DNA from: Tumebacillus flagellatus
Lineage (GTDB): Bacteria; Bacillota; Bacilli; Tumebacillales; Tumebacillaceae
Reading direction: 5' to 3'
NCBI RefSeq assembly: GCF_000714935.1
Contig: NZ_JMIR01000002.1
Location: 188,187 to 252,186 of the forward strand
DNA: 64,000 bases
Shown here: in pieces, positions 1 to 8,787 of the stretch
Position numbering within the stretch: position 1 is the stretch's first letter
How the letters are laid out: the number at the start of each line of letters is the position of its first letter
Made by a program: the position numbers and the translations under genes
Notes under the pieces: model-generated
The model's input: only the letters and a program-made list of their open reading frames with translations
The model's database searches: none
Told to the model about the DNA's origin: nothing

Positions 1-124
1 CAAGTGAAGCTCCGAGAAGTTGAAAAATGTCGTAGGTTTCTTTCAAGGTAGTTCCCCCTTTCTATGTATTGTTACGAAAAAACAGACTACAAGTTTCACT
101 TTGTATTTGTGAATTTACTGAACA

Positions 125-166
125 AGCCGTATGAAGGACACTTTTTCAAGCATCCACCATACGGCT
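125..166. repeat. inverted repeat in the left-edge intergenic region
   Basis: AGCCGTATG (125-133) and CATACGGCT (158-166) are perfect 9-bp arms around a 24-nt spacer, just downstream of the Nudix gene on the minus strand. No T-run follows, so a terminator role is only possible. Nothing else was recognised in 1-218. Confidence 0.3.
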
Positions 167-218
167 CATTGTTACTTCGCGTAGGAAGTATACGATCAAA
201 GGAATCGGGTCTTTTTTT

Positions 219-716
219 CTATTTCAGGATCAACATCCCCTGAAAGTTGCGCAGGTCTTCAAGGACGTCGAGGGTGTGTTGGTGCCAGTAGGGGTCGGGA
301 ATCGGGGGGAGCGAGTCGGGCGGGAAGAACTTGGCGTTGGTGGTTTCGTCCGTCTCCGTGACGAGGGCTCCGCTCCACGCCTCCACCCGAAACACAAACT
401 CAAACATCTGATACCGATCGCCAAAACCGTTGGTTTGCGTGTGCTGCGGACTCGTGTACAGCGAAACCGGAACCGCTCGCTCGACCGTGAGGCCCGTTTC
501 TTCGTACACTTCCCGTTTCAGGCAGTCGAGGATCGATTCGTCCAGCTCGATCGACCCCGCCGGCATCCCCCACGAGTTTTCACCGCGCCTGTCAATGAAT
601 AGAATCTCGCCGTGCTCGTTCTGCAAAATCGCCCGCACAGACGGCACGATCAGTTGCTGGTGCCCGACTTTTTGCCGGAGTTGCCCGACGTAGCTGTCAG
701 CCCAAGATACGCTCAT
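219..716 (-). CDS. Nudix hydrolase
   Basis: 165-residue Nudix-fold protein, probably hydrolysing a nucleoside-diphosphate derivative in the cytoplasm. The Nudix box is clear: AGSIELDES followed by REVYEETGL, with the Mg-binding REVYEE glutamates. The N-terminus resembles the YjhB/ADP-ribose pyrophosphatase group (SWADSYVGQLRQKVG). I chose the ATG at 716 because GAGGTGAT lies 5 nt upstream; an in-frame ATG seven codons earlier has no ribosome site. The gene stands alone. Exact substrate cannot be read from sequence. Confidence 0.88.
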   Translation of the reverse strand: MSVSWADSYVGQLRQKVGHQQLIVPSVRAILQNEHGEILFIDRRGENSWGMPAGSIELDESILDCLKREVYEETGLTVERAVPVSLYTSPQHTQTNGFGDRYQMFEFVFRVEAWSGALVTETDETTNAKFFPPDSLPPIPDPYWHQHTLDVLEDLRNFQGMLILK

Positions 717-767
717 GAAGATCACCTCATGGTGCAATTCGCTGAATCCCCATAAAATTCCTGTTCC

Positions 768-2159
768 CTAGGCGGACAGTTCCGTTTTTTTCCGAGAAGC
801 ACTTCGCTTGGAGAGGAAGCGTCTGTCGATCGCCCAGGCCGTCAACACCGCCAAAAGCACCGTCAACAGCAACTCGCTGTAGGTGTCATACGGCATCGCG
901 GAACTGCTTTCCAGATGCAAGTTCTGCCCGCGGTATTCGAATCGTTTGACTCCGTGCTTCGCCGTCATCATGTCTTCTTGCTTCGCCAACGCTTCCAACG
1001 GCTGTTCAAACACAAAGCGCTCCGGTTCATCGGCGTGCATGTATTGCAGAGACGGTTGCTTACTTTGCGCGTTGTATTTCTGAATCTCGTCGGACGCAAG
1101 CGACTTCGCCTCGATGCCCGTGACGTACATATGGTCGAGCTTCGGCGCGTCTGCGTCCGCATACGTATAGCGGGGGAGCAACGTCAAGCCGTGCTTGGTG
1201 ACGACCGGCTGACGAACGCTTGCAAACGTCGAAACTTGCGTGGTGCCCGTGTCGGCAAACGCATCGAACACCGACGACATCGCCATTTCGTCCATGCCGT
1301 TGTACAGCATCACGCCCGTTTGTGTTTTGTTCCATTGGAATGCTTTGTTGAGCACGTAGGTCGAGTATTTCAGATCCACCGAGTAAGGCGCGACCACAGG
1401 GTTTTGGACGAATTGGAACGTCGGGTAGTGGATGTCGTTGGAGAGTTTCTCCGCTTCCGCCATGCCGAGTTTTTGCGAGATCACGTAGAGCACGGCGTCG
1501 ATGCCGCCGGTTTGACCGCCCGACGTGACGATGTTGCCCTGCGCCACATAACGGTGATCCTTCAGCCATTCGGTGTCGGGGTACTTTTTCTGCAATTCCA
1601 AGTCGATCGCCTGCCAGTGCGACGTGGCGGATTTGCCCTTGAGCAATCCGGTGTCCGCCAAGTTGCCGGAGCCGCCGCAGATGCTGAGCAAGGTGGTTTC
1701 CCCGTGCTTTTGAATCCATTCGCGGACGGGCTGGTATCCTGCTTGATTCACAGACGGCATGTAGGGGATGACGATGATGTCCGGGCTTTTGCCAAGCAAA
1801 GCATCCAATTGCGCAAACGAGTAGTTCGGGAACAGGTCCACGCCGCCGGAGAGCGTTCTCAACTTGGTATCCGATGCTACGGAAACGACGTTGTACTTCT
1901 CCGTCATCGAGAACAACTCATACGGCATCAAAAAGTCGAAGATCTCCGTCGTGCCCACGTCCATGACCAGCGCAACCGTCGGTTTGTTCGGGTCCAATTT
2001 CGGTGGTGTGATGTCCTGCAGGTCGGCAGGCATCGGCCGGTCGTTGACATTGAAGTAAAATTCAGCCGCAGAACGCTTCATGCCATAAATACCGACCCCG
2101 CCGAGAAACACCGCCAAGATTACGAGATAGAGCACGCAGCGCATCAAGATTTTTTTCAT
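768..2159 (-). CDS. membrane-anchored DJ-1/PfpI (GATase1-like) protein
   Basis: 463-residue protein with an N-terminal membrane segment (about residues 7-25), a DJ-1/PfpI glutamine-amidotransferase-like domain (about 50-260) with the nucleophile-elbow sequence LLSICGGSGNLADTG, a C-terminal extension and a second hydrophobic helix near the end (TYSELLLTVLLAVLTAWAI) followed by basic residues. The cysteine in SICGG is the likely active-site residue. It resembles the amidotransferase half of AraC-type regulators but has no HTH. The start at 2159 has GGAAGGGGATC upstream. The promoter carries a CsoR-like operator, so the gene probably belongs to the same stress regulon as its two upstream neighbours. 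Role unknown. Confidence 0.75.
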   Translation of the reverse strand: MKKILMRCVLYLVILAVFLGGVGIYGMKRSAAEFYFNVNDRPMPADLQDITPPKLDPNKPTVALVMDVGTTEIFDFLMPYELFSMTEKYNVVSVASDTKLRTLSGGVDLFPNYSFAQLDALLGKSPDIIVIPYMPSVNQAGYQPVREWIQKHGETTLLSICGGSGNLADTGLLKGKSATSHWQAIDLELQKKYPDTEWLKDHRYVAQGNIVTSGGQTGGIDAVLYVISQKLGMAEAEKLSNDIHYPTFQFVQNPVVAPYSVDLKYSTYVLNKAFQWNKTQTGVMLYNGMDEMAMSSVFDAFADTGTTQVSTFASVRQPVVTKHGLTLLPRYTYADADAPKLDHMYVTGIEAKSLASDEIQKYNAQSKQPSLQYMHADEPERFVFEQPLEALAKQEDMMTAKHGVKRFEYRGQNLHLESSSAMPYDTYSELLLTVLLAVLTAWAIDRRFLSKRSASRKKTELSA

Positions 2160-2189
2160 GTTGGTTTGATCCCCTTCCAAGATAATAGG

Positions 2190-2206
2190 ATACTCCCCTA
2201 CTGTAT
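2190..2206 (-). promoter_or_regulatory. CsoR-type operator upstream of the DJ-1/PfpI gene
   Basis: ATACTCCCCTACTGTAT matches the A-T-A-C/C-tract/G-T-A-T pattern of CsoR/CstR operators and the two other sites at 2414 and 2862. It lies about 30 bp upstream of the start codon, at the promoter. Confidence 0.65.
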
Positions 2207-2222
2207 ATATCGCGTAAAAAAA

Positions 2223-2369
2223 TTACTTCCCGTCCACGACAAGCGGCACCGTCATCAACTGCTCGTTCCCTGACGCGCTCTCTGGGAAGACGACCTTGCA
2301 TCCTGCCGTCAACGTCAGGAGGGCGAACGTGCTGAACATAACTGCACTTGCGACCCATTTGAACTTCAT
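2223..2369 (-). CDS. small lipoprotein, CsoR-regulon member
   Basis: 48-residue exported lipoprotein: MKFKW start, hydrophobic stretch, lipobox LTAGC with Cys24 as lipid anchor, and a mature part of only about 25 residues ending MTVPLVVDGK. AAGGAG lies 8-9 nt upstream of the ATG at 2369. It sits between the regulator and the DJ-1-like gene and has its own operator-containing promoter, so it is probably co-regulated. No known function; the mature peptide is too short for an enzyme. Confidence 0.72.
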   Translation of the reverse strand: MKFKWVASAVMFSTFALLTLTAGCKVVFPESASGNEQLMTVPLVVDGK

Positions 2370-2413
2370 GTTTGACAGCTCCTTCAATTTGTGAGTTCTT
2401 TGTTGTTCATAGT

Positions 2414-2430
2414 ATACCCCCCTACAGTAT
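2414..2430 (-). promoter_or_regulatory. CsoR-type operator/promoter of the lipoprotein gene
   Basis: ATACCCCCCTACAGTAT lies between a -35 TTGACG (2440-2435) and a -10 TATACT on the minus strand, so a bound repressor would block RNA polymerase. Second of three similar sites. Confidence 0.68.
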
Positions 2431-2452
2431 AAAACGTCAACGCCCAATCACA

Positions 2453-2489
2453 CAAAAAAAACCAAATGGGCCGCTTGGCGCATTTGGTT
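2453..2489 (-). terminator. terminator of the CsoR-family gene
   Basis: AACCAAATG and CATTTGGTT form the stem; on the minus strand it is followed by a run of T directly downstream of the regulator gene. Confidence 0.75.
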
Positions 2490-2505
2490 TCGGGTGTTGG
2501 ATGGT

Positions 2506-2832
2506 TTATTTTTTGATCAGCTTCGCGATCGTGGTCAGCAATTCGTCGATCACTTCGGAATCGCCCTCTTGGATGCGTCGCGTGACACAGCTTCGCATGT
2601 GGCCTTCCAGCAACAGTTTGCCCACGGAGTTCAAGGCCGATTGCGCCGCCGCGATCTGGTTGAGGACATCGTCGCAGTAGGTGTCCTTTTCAATCAAGGC
2701 TTTGATGCCGCGAATTTGGCCTTCGATGCGGTTTAAGCGCGTGACGAGGTCGCCCTTCATCTTGTCGGAATGCTCCGCTTTGCGTTCGGTTGCGTGGCAG
2801 TCTTTCAGGTTTTCCTTCTGGATTTCTTCCAT
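2506..2832 (-). CDS. CsoR/FrmR-family (DUF156) metal- or sulfur-responsive repressor
   Basis: 108-residue all-helical repressor. The core LVTRLNRIEGQIRGIKALIEKDTYCDDVLNQI is family-typical, and the ligands are visible as Cys (TYCDD), His (EGHM) and Cys (RSCV), the C-H-C set of Cu(I)-sensing CsoR; persulfide-sensing CstR keeps the two cysteines, so the inducer cannot be fixed. The start at 2832 has AAAGGAGGGATG upstream. Its own promoter holds a 17-bp operator, implying autoregulation, and similar operators precede the lipoprotein and DJ-1-like genes. No copper pump or copZ is adjacent. Confidence 0.88.
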   Translation of the reverse strand: MEEIQKENLKDCHATERKAEHSDKMKGDLVTRLNRIEGQIRGIKALIEKDTYCDDVLNQIAAAQSALNSVGKLLLEGHMRSCVTRRIQEGDSEVIDELLTTIAKLIKK

Positions 2833-2861
2833 GCCGCATCCCTCCTTTCTTTCAGGATAGA

Positions 2862-2878
2862 ATACCCCCTGATGGTAT
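2862..2878 (-). promoter_or_regulatory. CsoR-type operator between -35 and -10 of the regulator gene
   Basis: ATACCCCCTGATGGTAT, a C-tract/G-tract dyad, lies between -35 TTGACA (2883-2878) and -10 TATCCT on the minus strand. Best of the three sites. Confidence 0.75.
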
Positions 2879-2890
2879 GTCAAGCGGATG

Positions 2891-2927
2891 AAAAAAGGCA
2901 CCCGATGGCGGGCGCCTCTCATTTTTC
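2891..2927. terminator. terminator of the catalase gene
   Basis: GGCACCCG and CGGGCGCC form a GC-rich stem; T-runs lie on both sides, so it can act on both strands. It lies directly after the catalase stop codon. Confidence 0.8.
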
Positions 2928-2928
2928 C

Positions 2929-4557
2929 TTAATATCCGTCCGTTTTGCCGCCCAGCCCTCGGGCTTTGTCTGCCGCTTGATCTGCCGCAGCCGTGGACGT
3001 GTGGTCTTGCTTGCCATTGTTCGCCAGCGCAAGCCCTTCGAGGACGCGGCGTCCGTAATCGGCGTCGGCGTTGGTGAAGTACTCGATCATTTTTTCTTGA
3101 ATGTGCGGACGGCAGACGCTGAGCGCCCCGACCAAGTTCGAGATCAGCTCTTCGCGCTCCCACTCTTCAAACGCGCGGTATGTGTCGCCCGCTTGTTGGA
3201 AGTCGTTGGCACGGTCGATTTTTTGACGGACGAGCTTCGCGTCGTACTGCGGCTCGTGGTCGCGTCCCGGCTTCGGCGCTTCTTTCAAGCCGCCGAGCGT
3301 GGACGGCTCGTAGTTGACGTGCGGGTTTTGGCCCGGCGCGCGGTCGACGCGCACTTCCATCTGACCGCCTTCCTGGTTGGTGGCGACGTGCTTTTTCGGG
3401 GCGTTGATCGGGACTTGCAGGTAGTTCGTGCCCACGCGGTGGCGCTGGGTGTCGGAGTAGGAGAACGTGCGGCCTTGCAGCAGTTTGTCGTCGGAGAAGT
3501 CCAAGCCGTCGACGAGCACGCCCGTGCCGAACGCCGCTTGTTCCACTTCCGCAAAGTAGTTCTCCGGGTTTTTGTTCAACACCATCTTGCCGACCGGCAG
3601 GAACGGAAATTGCTCGCGCGGCCAGAGCTTCGTCGGGTCGAGCGGGTCGAAGTCGAGTTCCGGGTGCTCGTCGTCGCTCATGATCTGCACGCACAACTCC
3701 CATTCCGGGCAGTCGCCGCGCTCAATCGCTTCGTAGAGGTCTTGGGTGGCGTGGCTGTAGTTCGTTTTTTGGATTTCGTCCGCTTCGCTTTGGCGCAAGT
3801 TGCGGATGCCTTGTTTGATCGGCTCCCAGTGGTATTTCACGAGCACCGCAACTCCGTCTTGGTTCACCCACTTGTAGGTGTTGACGCCGGAGCCCTGCAT
3901 CTCGCGGTAGTTCGCCGGAATCCCCCACGGGGAGAATAAGAACGTGACCATGTGCGTCGCTTCCGGAGTCAACGAGAGGAAGTCAAACATGCGCTCCGGG
4001 TCGCTCAAGTTCGTCACCGGGTCGGGTCGGAAGGCGTGCACCATGTCCGGAAATTTCAACGGGTCGCGGATGAAGAACACTTTCAAGTTGTTGCCGACCA
4101 AGTCCCAGTTGCCGTCCTCCGTGTAGAATTTCACCGCAAAGCCGCGCGGGTCGCGCAACGTCTCCGGCGAGTGGCCGCCGTGCACGACGGTGGAGAAGCG
4201 CACGAAGACCGGCGTCTGCTTGCCTTTTTCCTGAAACAGTTTGGCGCGGGTGTACGTCGAGACCGGTTCGTCACCGCAAGTGCCGTACGCTTCGAAGTAG
4301 CCGTGTGCCCCCGCGCCGCGCGCGTGCACGACGCGCTCCGGGATGCGTTCGCGGTCGAAGTGCGAGATTTTTTCGAGGAAGTGGTAGTTTTCCAGCGTCA
4401 CGGGGCCGCGGTTGCCGACCGTTCTGACGTTTTGGTTATCTGAAATCGGATGTCCTTGGCGGTCGGTCAGCGTTTGCTGCGTCTCGCCGTCTCCCGTGCG
4501 GGAGTCTGTCGAGCCTCCGACACCGTTGACAGAAGTTCCGTACGTTTCGTTGACCAT
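2929..4557 (-). CDS. heme catalase
   Basis: 542-residue monofunctional catalase converting hydrogen peroxide to water and oxygen. Visible motifs: [16 protein letters not shown] with the catalytic His, the [15 protein letters not shown] strand, the distal-pocket region [13 protein letters not shown], and the proximal heme-ligand region [15 protein letters not shown] with the tyrosine. Length fits the clade of about 480-550 residue catalases; the C-terminus ends in a polar tail ([11 protein letters not shown]). The start at 4557 has GGAAGGTGG upstream; the open frame extends further 5' without a ribosome site. It is monocistronic with its own terminator. Confidence 0.95.
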   Translation of the reverse strand: MVNETYGTSVNGVGGSTDSRTGDGETQQTLTDRQGHPISDNQNVRTVGNRGPVTLENYHFLEKISHFDRERIPERVVHARGAGAHGYFEAYGTCGDEPVSTYTRAKLFQEKGKQTPVFVRFSTVVHGGHSPETLRDPRGFAVKFYTEDGNWDLVGNNLKVFFIRDPLKFPDMVHAFRPDPVTNLSDPERMFDFLSLTPEATHMVTFLFSPWGIPANYREMQGSGVNTYKWVNQDGVAVLVKYHWEPIKQGIRNLRQSEADEIQKTNYSHATQDLYEAIERGDCPEWELCVQIMSDDEHPELDFDPLDPTKLWPREQFPFLPVGKMVLNKNPENYFAEVEQAAFGTGVLVDGLDFSDDKLLQGRTFSYSDTQRHRVGTNYLQVPINAPKKHVATNQEGGQMEVRVDRAPGQNPHVNYEPSTLGGLKEAPKPGRDHEPQYDAKLVRQKIDRANDFQQAGDTYRAFEEWEREELISNLVGALSVCRPHIQEKMIEYFTNADADYGRRVLEGLALANNGKQDHTSTAAADQAADKARGLGGKTDGY

Positions 4558-4634
4558 GCGTGAGCCACCTTCCGTCTGTACGTGCTGTCGTGCTACACAG
4601 GGCATTTTTTCCAAAACCAAAGGAGGGCATACAG

Positions 4635-4681
4635 AAAAAAGGGGCGAACTCCGCCGCCGTTCGCCGGGAGAGTTCGCCCTC
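4635..4681 (-). terminator. terminator of panD
   Basis: GGGCGAACTC and GAGTTCGCCC form a 10-bp stem followed on the minus strand by CTTTTTT. Confidence 0.8.
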
Positions 4682-4694
4682 TTGCATGGCCCGC

Positions 4695-5063
4695 TTACAT
4701 GTCGTGTTCGCGGATTTCGGTGATTTGGTTGTGTTCGTCGACGAGCACGACGCGGTGTTTGAGGGTGCCGAGCTCCGATTCGTCGTACGTCGCCATGCTC
4801 AAAATGAACACGATGTCGCCCGGTTGGAACAACCGCGCGGGCGGCCCGTTGAGGCAGATCTTGCCGGAGCCGGGGTCGGCGGGGATCGCGTACGTTTTCC
4901 AACGCGTGGCGTTGCGCAGGGACGTCACTTGCACCATCTCAAACGGGCGGATGTCCGCCGCCTCCATCAGTTTGGAGTCGATGGTGATCGAACCGACGTA
5001 GTCGAGGTCGGCTTCGGTGACGATTGCGCGGTGAATTTTGCCTTTGCACATCAACCGCTGCAC
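4695..5063 (-). CDS. panD: aspartate 1-decarboxylase
   Basis: 122-residue PanD, a pyruvoyl enzyme making beta-alanine from aspartate for pantothenate/CoA. The self-cleavage site is in YVGSITID, where Gly-Ser is cut and Ser becomes the pyruvoyl group; the N-terminal KIHRA and the [12 protein letters not shown] region are typical. I prefer a GTG start at 5063 (MQRLMCKGK) with GAGGAG 9 nt upstream; a start a few codons earlier is possible. panB and panC are not adjacent. Confidence 0.93.
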   Translation of the reverse strand: MQRLMCKGKIHRAIVTEADLDYVGSITIDSKLMEAADIRPFEMVQVTSLRNATRWKTYAIPADPGSGKICLNGPPARLFQPGDIVFILSMATYDESELGTLKHRVVLVDEHNQITEIREHDM

Positions 5064-5167
5064 GTGCGTCATCTCCTCTGGGGGCAAAAGTTGTCACTCT
5101 CAGGATATGTGACCCAATGCGTTTTCGTTATGCCCGTCATACTCTGTGGGGGAGGAGGTGGACTTCC

Positions 5168-6061
5168 TTGGAGAAGCGGAAGCCGGAGTTGGGAAAGTGG
5201 GGTTGCTGGCGTTTTTTTGCGAAGGTGCCGGAGATTCGGAAGTACCTTCCGTCGACGGCGGTGCTGACGGAGAGTTCGTTGCGGCGTTATCTGGAGAAGT
5301 ACGGCAGCGTGTATGTGAAACCGAGCGCCGGGTGGGGCGGTCGGGGGATCACGAAAGTTTGGAAGCGTGCGGATGGCGGCTATGCGTTCGTCGTGGAACG
5401 CGGAAAAGCGGTGCACAGCGACACGATGGCACAGTTATATCGGAAGCTGCACCGTCGGCAGCGGCCGGGGATCGTGTACATCGTGCAGCAGGGGATTCAG
5501 CTGGCGAAGATCGACGGGCGGGCGTATGACATTCGGCTGATGATGATGCGCGTGCACGGACGCTGGGAGTATGTCGGCATGCTCGCCAAAGTCGCGGGCA
5601 AAAACAGCGTGATCACCAACGTGGCGAGGGGTCAAGGATACGTCGCCGACATCGACACTGCGTTGCGCAAGTCGCTCGGTCTGTCGGAAAAGAAGCGCAG
5701 TGCGTTAAAAAAAGAAATGATCGCGCTCGGGCATCGCACGGTGAAGCGGTTTGAGGATTGGAAGCACTATTCACAGATCGGGCTCGACTTGGCGGTGGAC
5801 GTGAACGGGCGGCTGTGGATGATCGAAGAGAATACGGGACCGGCGCATTCGCTGTTTGCGAAGTTGAAAGACCAGCGGATGTACCGGAGGATCAAGGAAA
5901 TCACGGGGATTTGGAAGAGGAGCAAAACGAAGCGGGAAGCGGGCAAAGAAAAAACGAAAGCAACGGGAAAAGCGGCTGGCAAGTCGCAAATGACAGAGGC
6001 TTCGAAACACGGCGAGTCAGCAAGAAAAGGGCCGTCTTCGTCACGAAAGGCACGGCGATAA
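5168..6061 (+). CDS. YheC/YheD-like ATP-grasp protein (spore-coat-associated family)
   Basis: 297 residues; TTG start chosen because AGGAGGTGG lies 5 nt upstream. An ATP-grasp fold is suggested by VYVKPSAGWGGRGI (glycine-rich ATP loop), RAYDIRLMMMRV and the metal-binding end DLAVDVNGRLWMIEENTGP. This pattern fits Bacillus YheC/YheD, proteins found with endospores whose ligation substrates are unknown. After about residue 250 the protein turns into a Lys/Arg/Ser-rich tail that may bind spore polymers or nucleic acid. The next gene starts 2 nt after the stop, so translation is probably coupled. Confidence 0.75.
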   Translation: MEKRKPELGKWGCWRFFAKVPEIRKYLPSTAVLTESSLRRYLEKYGSVYVKPSAGWGGRGITKVWKRADGGYAFVVERGKAVHSDTMAQLYRKLHRRQRPGIVYIVQQGIQLAKIDGRAYDIRLMMMRVHGRWEYVGMLAKVAGKNSVITNVARGQGYVADIDTALRKSLGLSEKKRSALKKEMIALGHRTVKRFEDWKHYSQIGLDLAVDVNGRLWMIEENTGPAHSLFAKLKDQRMYRRIKEITGIWKRSKTKREAGKEKTKATGKAAGKSQMTEASKHGESARKGPSSSRKARR

Positions 6062-6063
6062 CG

Positions 6064-6993
6064 ATGGAAGTCATCATCGCCGAAGATTTATGGGGCCCGG
6101 TGCCGGATTGGTTTTTGCAAAAATGGGCGGTGGTGTATGACCACGACCTCGGACTTGACCCGGCGCGTTTGACAGAGACCTGCTCGCAAGCCAAAGCGCT
6201 GGTCGTGCGCAACCGCACGCAGGTCAACCGCGAGCTGATCGAGCACTTGCCGAACTTGCGCGTCGTCGGACGGCTTGGCGTCGGGGTGGAGAATCTCGAT
6301 CTGGACGCGCTGGCGGAGCGCGGCGTCTCTGTCGTCACGGCACGGGGTGCCAACGCGAACGCCGTTGCGGAGTATGTGATCGCAGCGCTGTTTGAGCATG
6401 CGCGGTTTTTGGGACGGTTGAGCGGCGAGACGAAACAAGGGCAGTGGAACCGCGCGTCGGGCATCGGGCGGGAGTTGCACGGCAAAACGCTCGGCTTGAT
6501 CGGATTCGGCGAAATCGGGCAGCGCGTCGCCTCGCGGGCGCATGCACTCGGACTGGAGATCATCGCGTACGATCCGTTGCTCCATCCGGCGCATCCCGCC
6601 GTGCACGACGGCGGCGTCCGGCAGAAATCGCTCGCAGACGTGTGCCGGGAAGCCGACTATCTCTCGCTTCATGTCCCGCTCACCGCCAACACCCGTCATC
6701 TGATCGGCGCGGCAGAATTCGCGTCGATGAAACGGGAAGCGGTGCTGATCAACACGGCACGCGGCGGAGTCGTGGACGAGTCCGCACTTCTGCACAGCCT
6801 GCAGGAACACCCGCACCGGTTCGCCGTGCTTGATGTCCGCGAGCACGAGCCTCCGTCTCAACCGGATGCTCTCGCCCAGTTGCCCAATGTGTTGCTGACC
6901 CCGCACATCGCCGGTCTCACGCACGAGTCGCAAGCGCAGGTGACAGACCGCGTGCTCCGCGAACTGCACACCCTCTTGCAGATCGCAAAGTGA
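6064..6993 (+). CDS. D-isomer-specific 2-hydroxyacid dehydrogenase (SerA-like catalytic part)
   Basis: 309 residues, NAD(P)-dependent. N-terminal substrate domain, then the Rossmann core with GLIGFGEIGQRVA, the RGGVVDESAL region with catalytic Arg, and the C-terminal LTPHIAG with catalytic His. The ACT/regulatory domains of full SerA are absent, so a role outside serine synthesis is quite possible. ATG at 6064 follows the ATP-grasp stop by 2 nt with no strong ribosome site of its own, consistent with coupling. Confidence 0.85.
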   Translation: MEVIIAEDLWGPVPDWFLQKWAVVYDHDLGLDPARLTETCSQAKALVVRNRTQVNRELIEHLPNLRVVGRLGVGVENLDLDALAERGVSVVTARGANANAVAEYVIAALFEHARFLGRLSGETKQGQWNRASGIGRELHGKTLGLIGFGEIGQRVASRAHALGLEIIAYDPLLHPAHPAVHDGGVRQKSLADVCREADYLSLHVPLTANTRHLIGAAEFASMKREAVLINTARGGVVDESALLHSLQEHPHRFAVLDVREHEPPSQPDALAQLPNVLLTPHIAGLTHESQAQVTDRVLRELHTLLQIAK

Positions 6994-7034
6994 AAAAACG
7001 GCTGCTCCCTGACGCGGGAAACAGCCTTTTTTTG
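6993..7034. terminator. bidirectional terminator between convergent genes
   Basis: GGCTG...CAGCC arms with a CCCGCG centre, flanked by A-run and T-run, lying between the convergent dehydrogenase and OYE genes. Confidence 0.8.
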
Positions 7035-7036
7035 CG

Positions 7037-8146
7037 TTAGTCCTTCAATTGAAACCACTCCGGATTGCCTTGGATCATGTTCCAAAGCGGGTCGGGCAGC
7101 GTGAGGCGGGCTTGGTCTTGCTTGGTGAACGAGGTTTGAATTTCCCCCTCGCGCCCCTCGGCGACTTTCTGCACCCATTCCGGTTCGATAATCAACTCGC
7201 GGCCCAAGGCGAGCAGCTCCACGCCGGTTTGCAGCGCTTTGACCGCTTCGTCTGCGGTGAAGATGTTGCCGACGCCGATCAGCGGAACTTTGCCGCCGAT
7301 GCGCTCCAGCAAGAGCTCGATGCGCGTGCGCGACTCATCCGCGCCGCGACGGGCGTTCGACCAGAAATCGTGCAGGGAGACGTGGAGGTAGTCCAATCCT
7401 TGTTCTTTGAGATGATCCATGAGGAACAACGTCTCTTCCATCGTGAGGCCCGGCGTTTCCGGCTCTTCCGGAGAGAAGCGGTAGCCGATCAGGAACGGCT
7501 CTCGGGCGTGCTCTTTCACCACGCGCTTGATCTCTTCAATGATTGCGAGCGGGAAGTTCAAGCGCTTCTCCATCGTGCCGCCCCAATGGTCTTCGCGGCG
7601 GTTGGTGAACGGAGAATAAAACTGCTGGATCAGATACCCGTTCGCTCCGTGAATCTCCACGCCGTCAAATCCGGCTTCGATCGCCCGGCGGGTCGCGTCG
7701 CCAAACGCGCGGATCAAGTCGCGAATTTCCGCGTCGGTCAACTCGCGCGGGATCGGAGAGCCTTGGTCGTCTTGGAAAGCGCTCGGCGCGACCGGTCCGT
7801 GTTCGGACGGCTGGGCTTTGCGGCCGGCGTGGACGAGTTGGATGACCGCACGGGAGCCCTGTTCCTTGATCGCGGCAGCCAGGCGGCGGAGGCTTGGCAC
7901 CAGTTCGTCGCGGTTGGCTGACAACATGCCGGGGAAGCCGTCGGTCGTCACGATGCTGGCCGCCGCCGTGATCACCATGCCGACCCCGCCGGAACGTCGG
8001 GCATAATAGTCCACTTCCGCGTCGGTGACGCTGCCGTCCGGGTTGGACGAGACGATGGTCATCGGTGCCATGACCATTCGGTTTTTCAATTCGATACCGT
8101 TCGGCAGGCACACGGGTTCGAAGATCGGTCTGTACGTTTCGTTCAT
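7037..8146 (-). CDS. NADH:flavin oxidoreductase, Old Yellow Enzyme family (copy 1)
   Basis: 369-residue FMN-dependent TIM-barrel ene-reductase. Typical pieces: LKNRMVMAPMTIVSSNPDG, IQLVHAGRKA, the active-site pair in EIHGANGYLIQQFYSPFTNRR, and the FMN-phosphate end IGVGNIFTADEA. Physiological substrate unknown. Start at 8146 has GGAGACTTCGTTC upstream. A clear paralogue lies at 22184-23317, sharing the SPEE loop and the YLHVSL-DFWS segment. Confidence 0.9.
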   Translation of the reverse strand: MNETYRPIFEPVCLPNGIELKNRMVMAPMTIVSSNPDGSVTDAEVDYYARRSGGVGMVITAAASIVTTDGFPGMLSANRDELVPSLRRLAAAIKEQGSRAVIQLVHAGRKAQPSEHGPVAPSAFQDDQGSPIPRELTDAEIRDLIRAFGDATRRAIEAGFDGVEIHGANGYLIQQFYSPFTNRREDHWGGTMEKRLNFPLAIIEEIKRVVKEHAREPFLIGYRFSPEEPETPGLTMEETLFLMDHLKEQGLDYLHVSLHDFWSNARRGADESRTRIELLLERIGGKVPLIGVGNIFTADEAVKALQTGVELLALGRELIIEPEWVQKVAEGREGEIQTSFTKQDQARLTLPDPLWNMIQGNPEWFQLKD

Positions 8147-8204
8147 GAACGAAGTCTCCTTTGCTATGTAAAAATGTCTGTGTCTGTATCATACCAATCC
8201 CCAA

Positions 8205-8246
8205 ACGGTAAAAATAGGAGCCCCGTCGCAATTTGCAGGGCTCCTG
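8205..8246 (-). terminator. terminator of the EIIA gene
   Basis: AGGAGCCC and GGGCTCCT stem followed on the minus strand by ATTTTTACC. Confidence 0.72.
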
Positions 8247-8261
8247 GTTGGAAGTTCGTTA

Positions 8262-8717
8262 TTATTCGATGGTGCCGAGGAGGTTCAGGACGTCCTGCTT
8301 GGAGCTTGCTTGCAGGAGCGCCGAGCGGAAGTCTTCGCGGATGACCGTGCGGGAGAGCGTTTGGATGATCTTGAGGTGTTCACGGTCCGTGGCGGTCTCC
8401 GGAACCGCGATCAGGAAGACCAAGTTCGCCGGGAGACCGTCGAGGGAGTGCCAGTCCACGCCGGACTTGTGCATGCCGAACGCGACGCGCGGGGTTTTGA
8501 CGGCGTCGGTCTTGCCGTGCGGGATCGCCACGCCGAAGCCGATGCCGGTGCTGCCGATCGCTTCGCGTTCATGGAGCGCTTGCAGGCAGCCCTCCGCGTC
8601 GTTCAGGTCGCCGGATTTGTCGAGCACGCGGACGAGCTCTTGGAGGACGTCCGCTTTGGTGGTGCCTTGGAGGTGTAGTTCGATCAGTTCCGGAGGGACG
8701 AGATCGGTGAGTTTCAA
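8262..8717 (-). CDS. PTS EIIA domain, fructose/PtsN type
   Basis: 151-residue stand-alone EIIA domain. The phosphorylatable histidine is in GVAIPHGKTDAV, followed by FLIAVPETATDREHLKIIQ-type EIIA-2 sequence. No EIIB/EIIC or sugar genes are adjacent, so a regulatory PtsN-like role is as likely as transport. Start codon is TTG (8717-8715) with AAAGGGGAC upstream. Confidence 0.85.
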   Translation of the reverse strand: MKLTDLVPPELIELHLQGTTKADVLQELVRVLDKSGDLNDAEGCLQALHEREAIGSTGIGFGVAIPHGKTDAVKTPRVAFGMHKSGVDWHSLDGLPANLVFLIAVPETATDREHLKIIQTLSRTVIREDFRSALLQASSKQDVLNLLGTIE

Positions 8718-8787
8718 GAGTGGGAGTCCCCTTTCGTAGGTGCGGTGAAAACGGATGCGCTTTCTCCATTATAGGTCAGGGGAGGGG

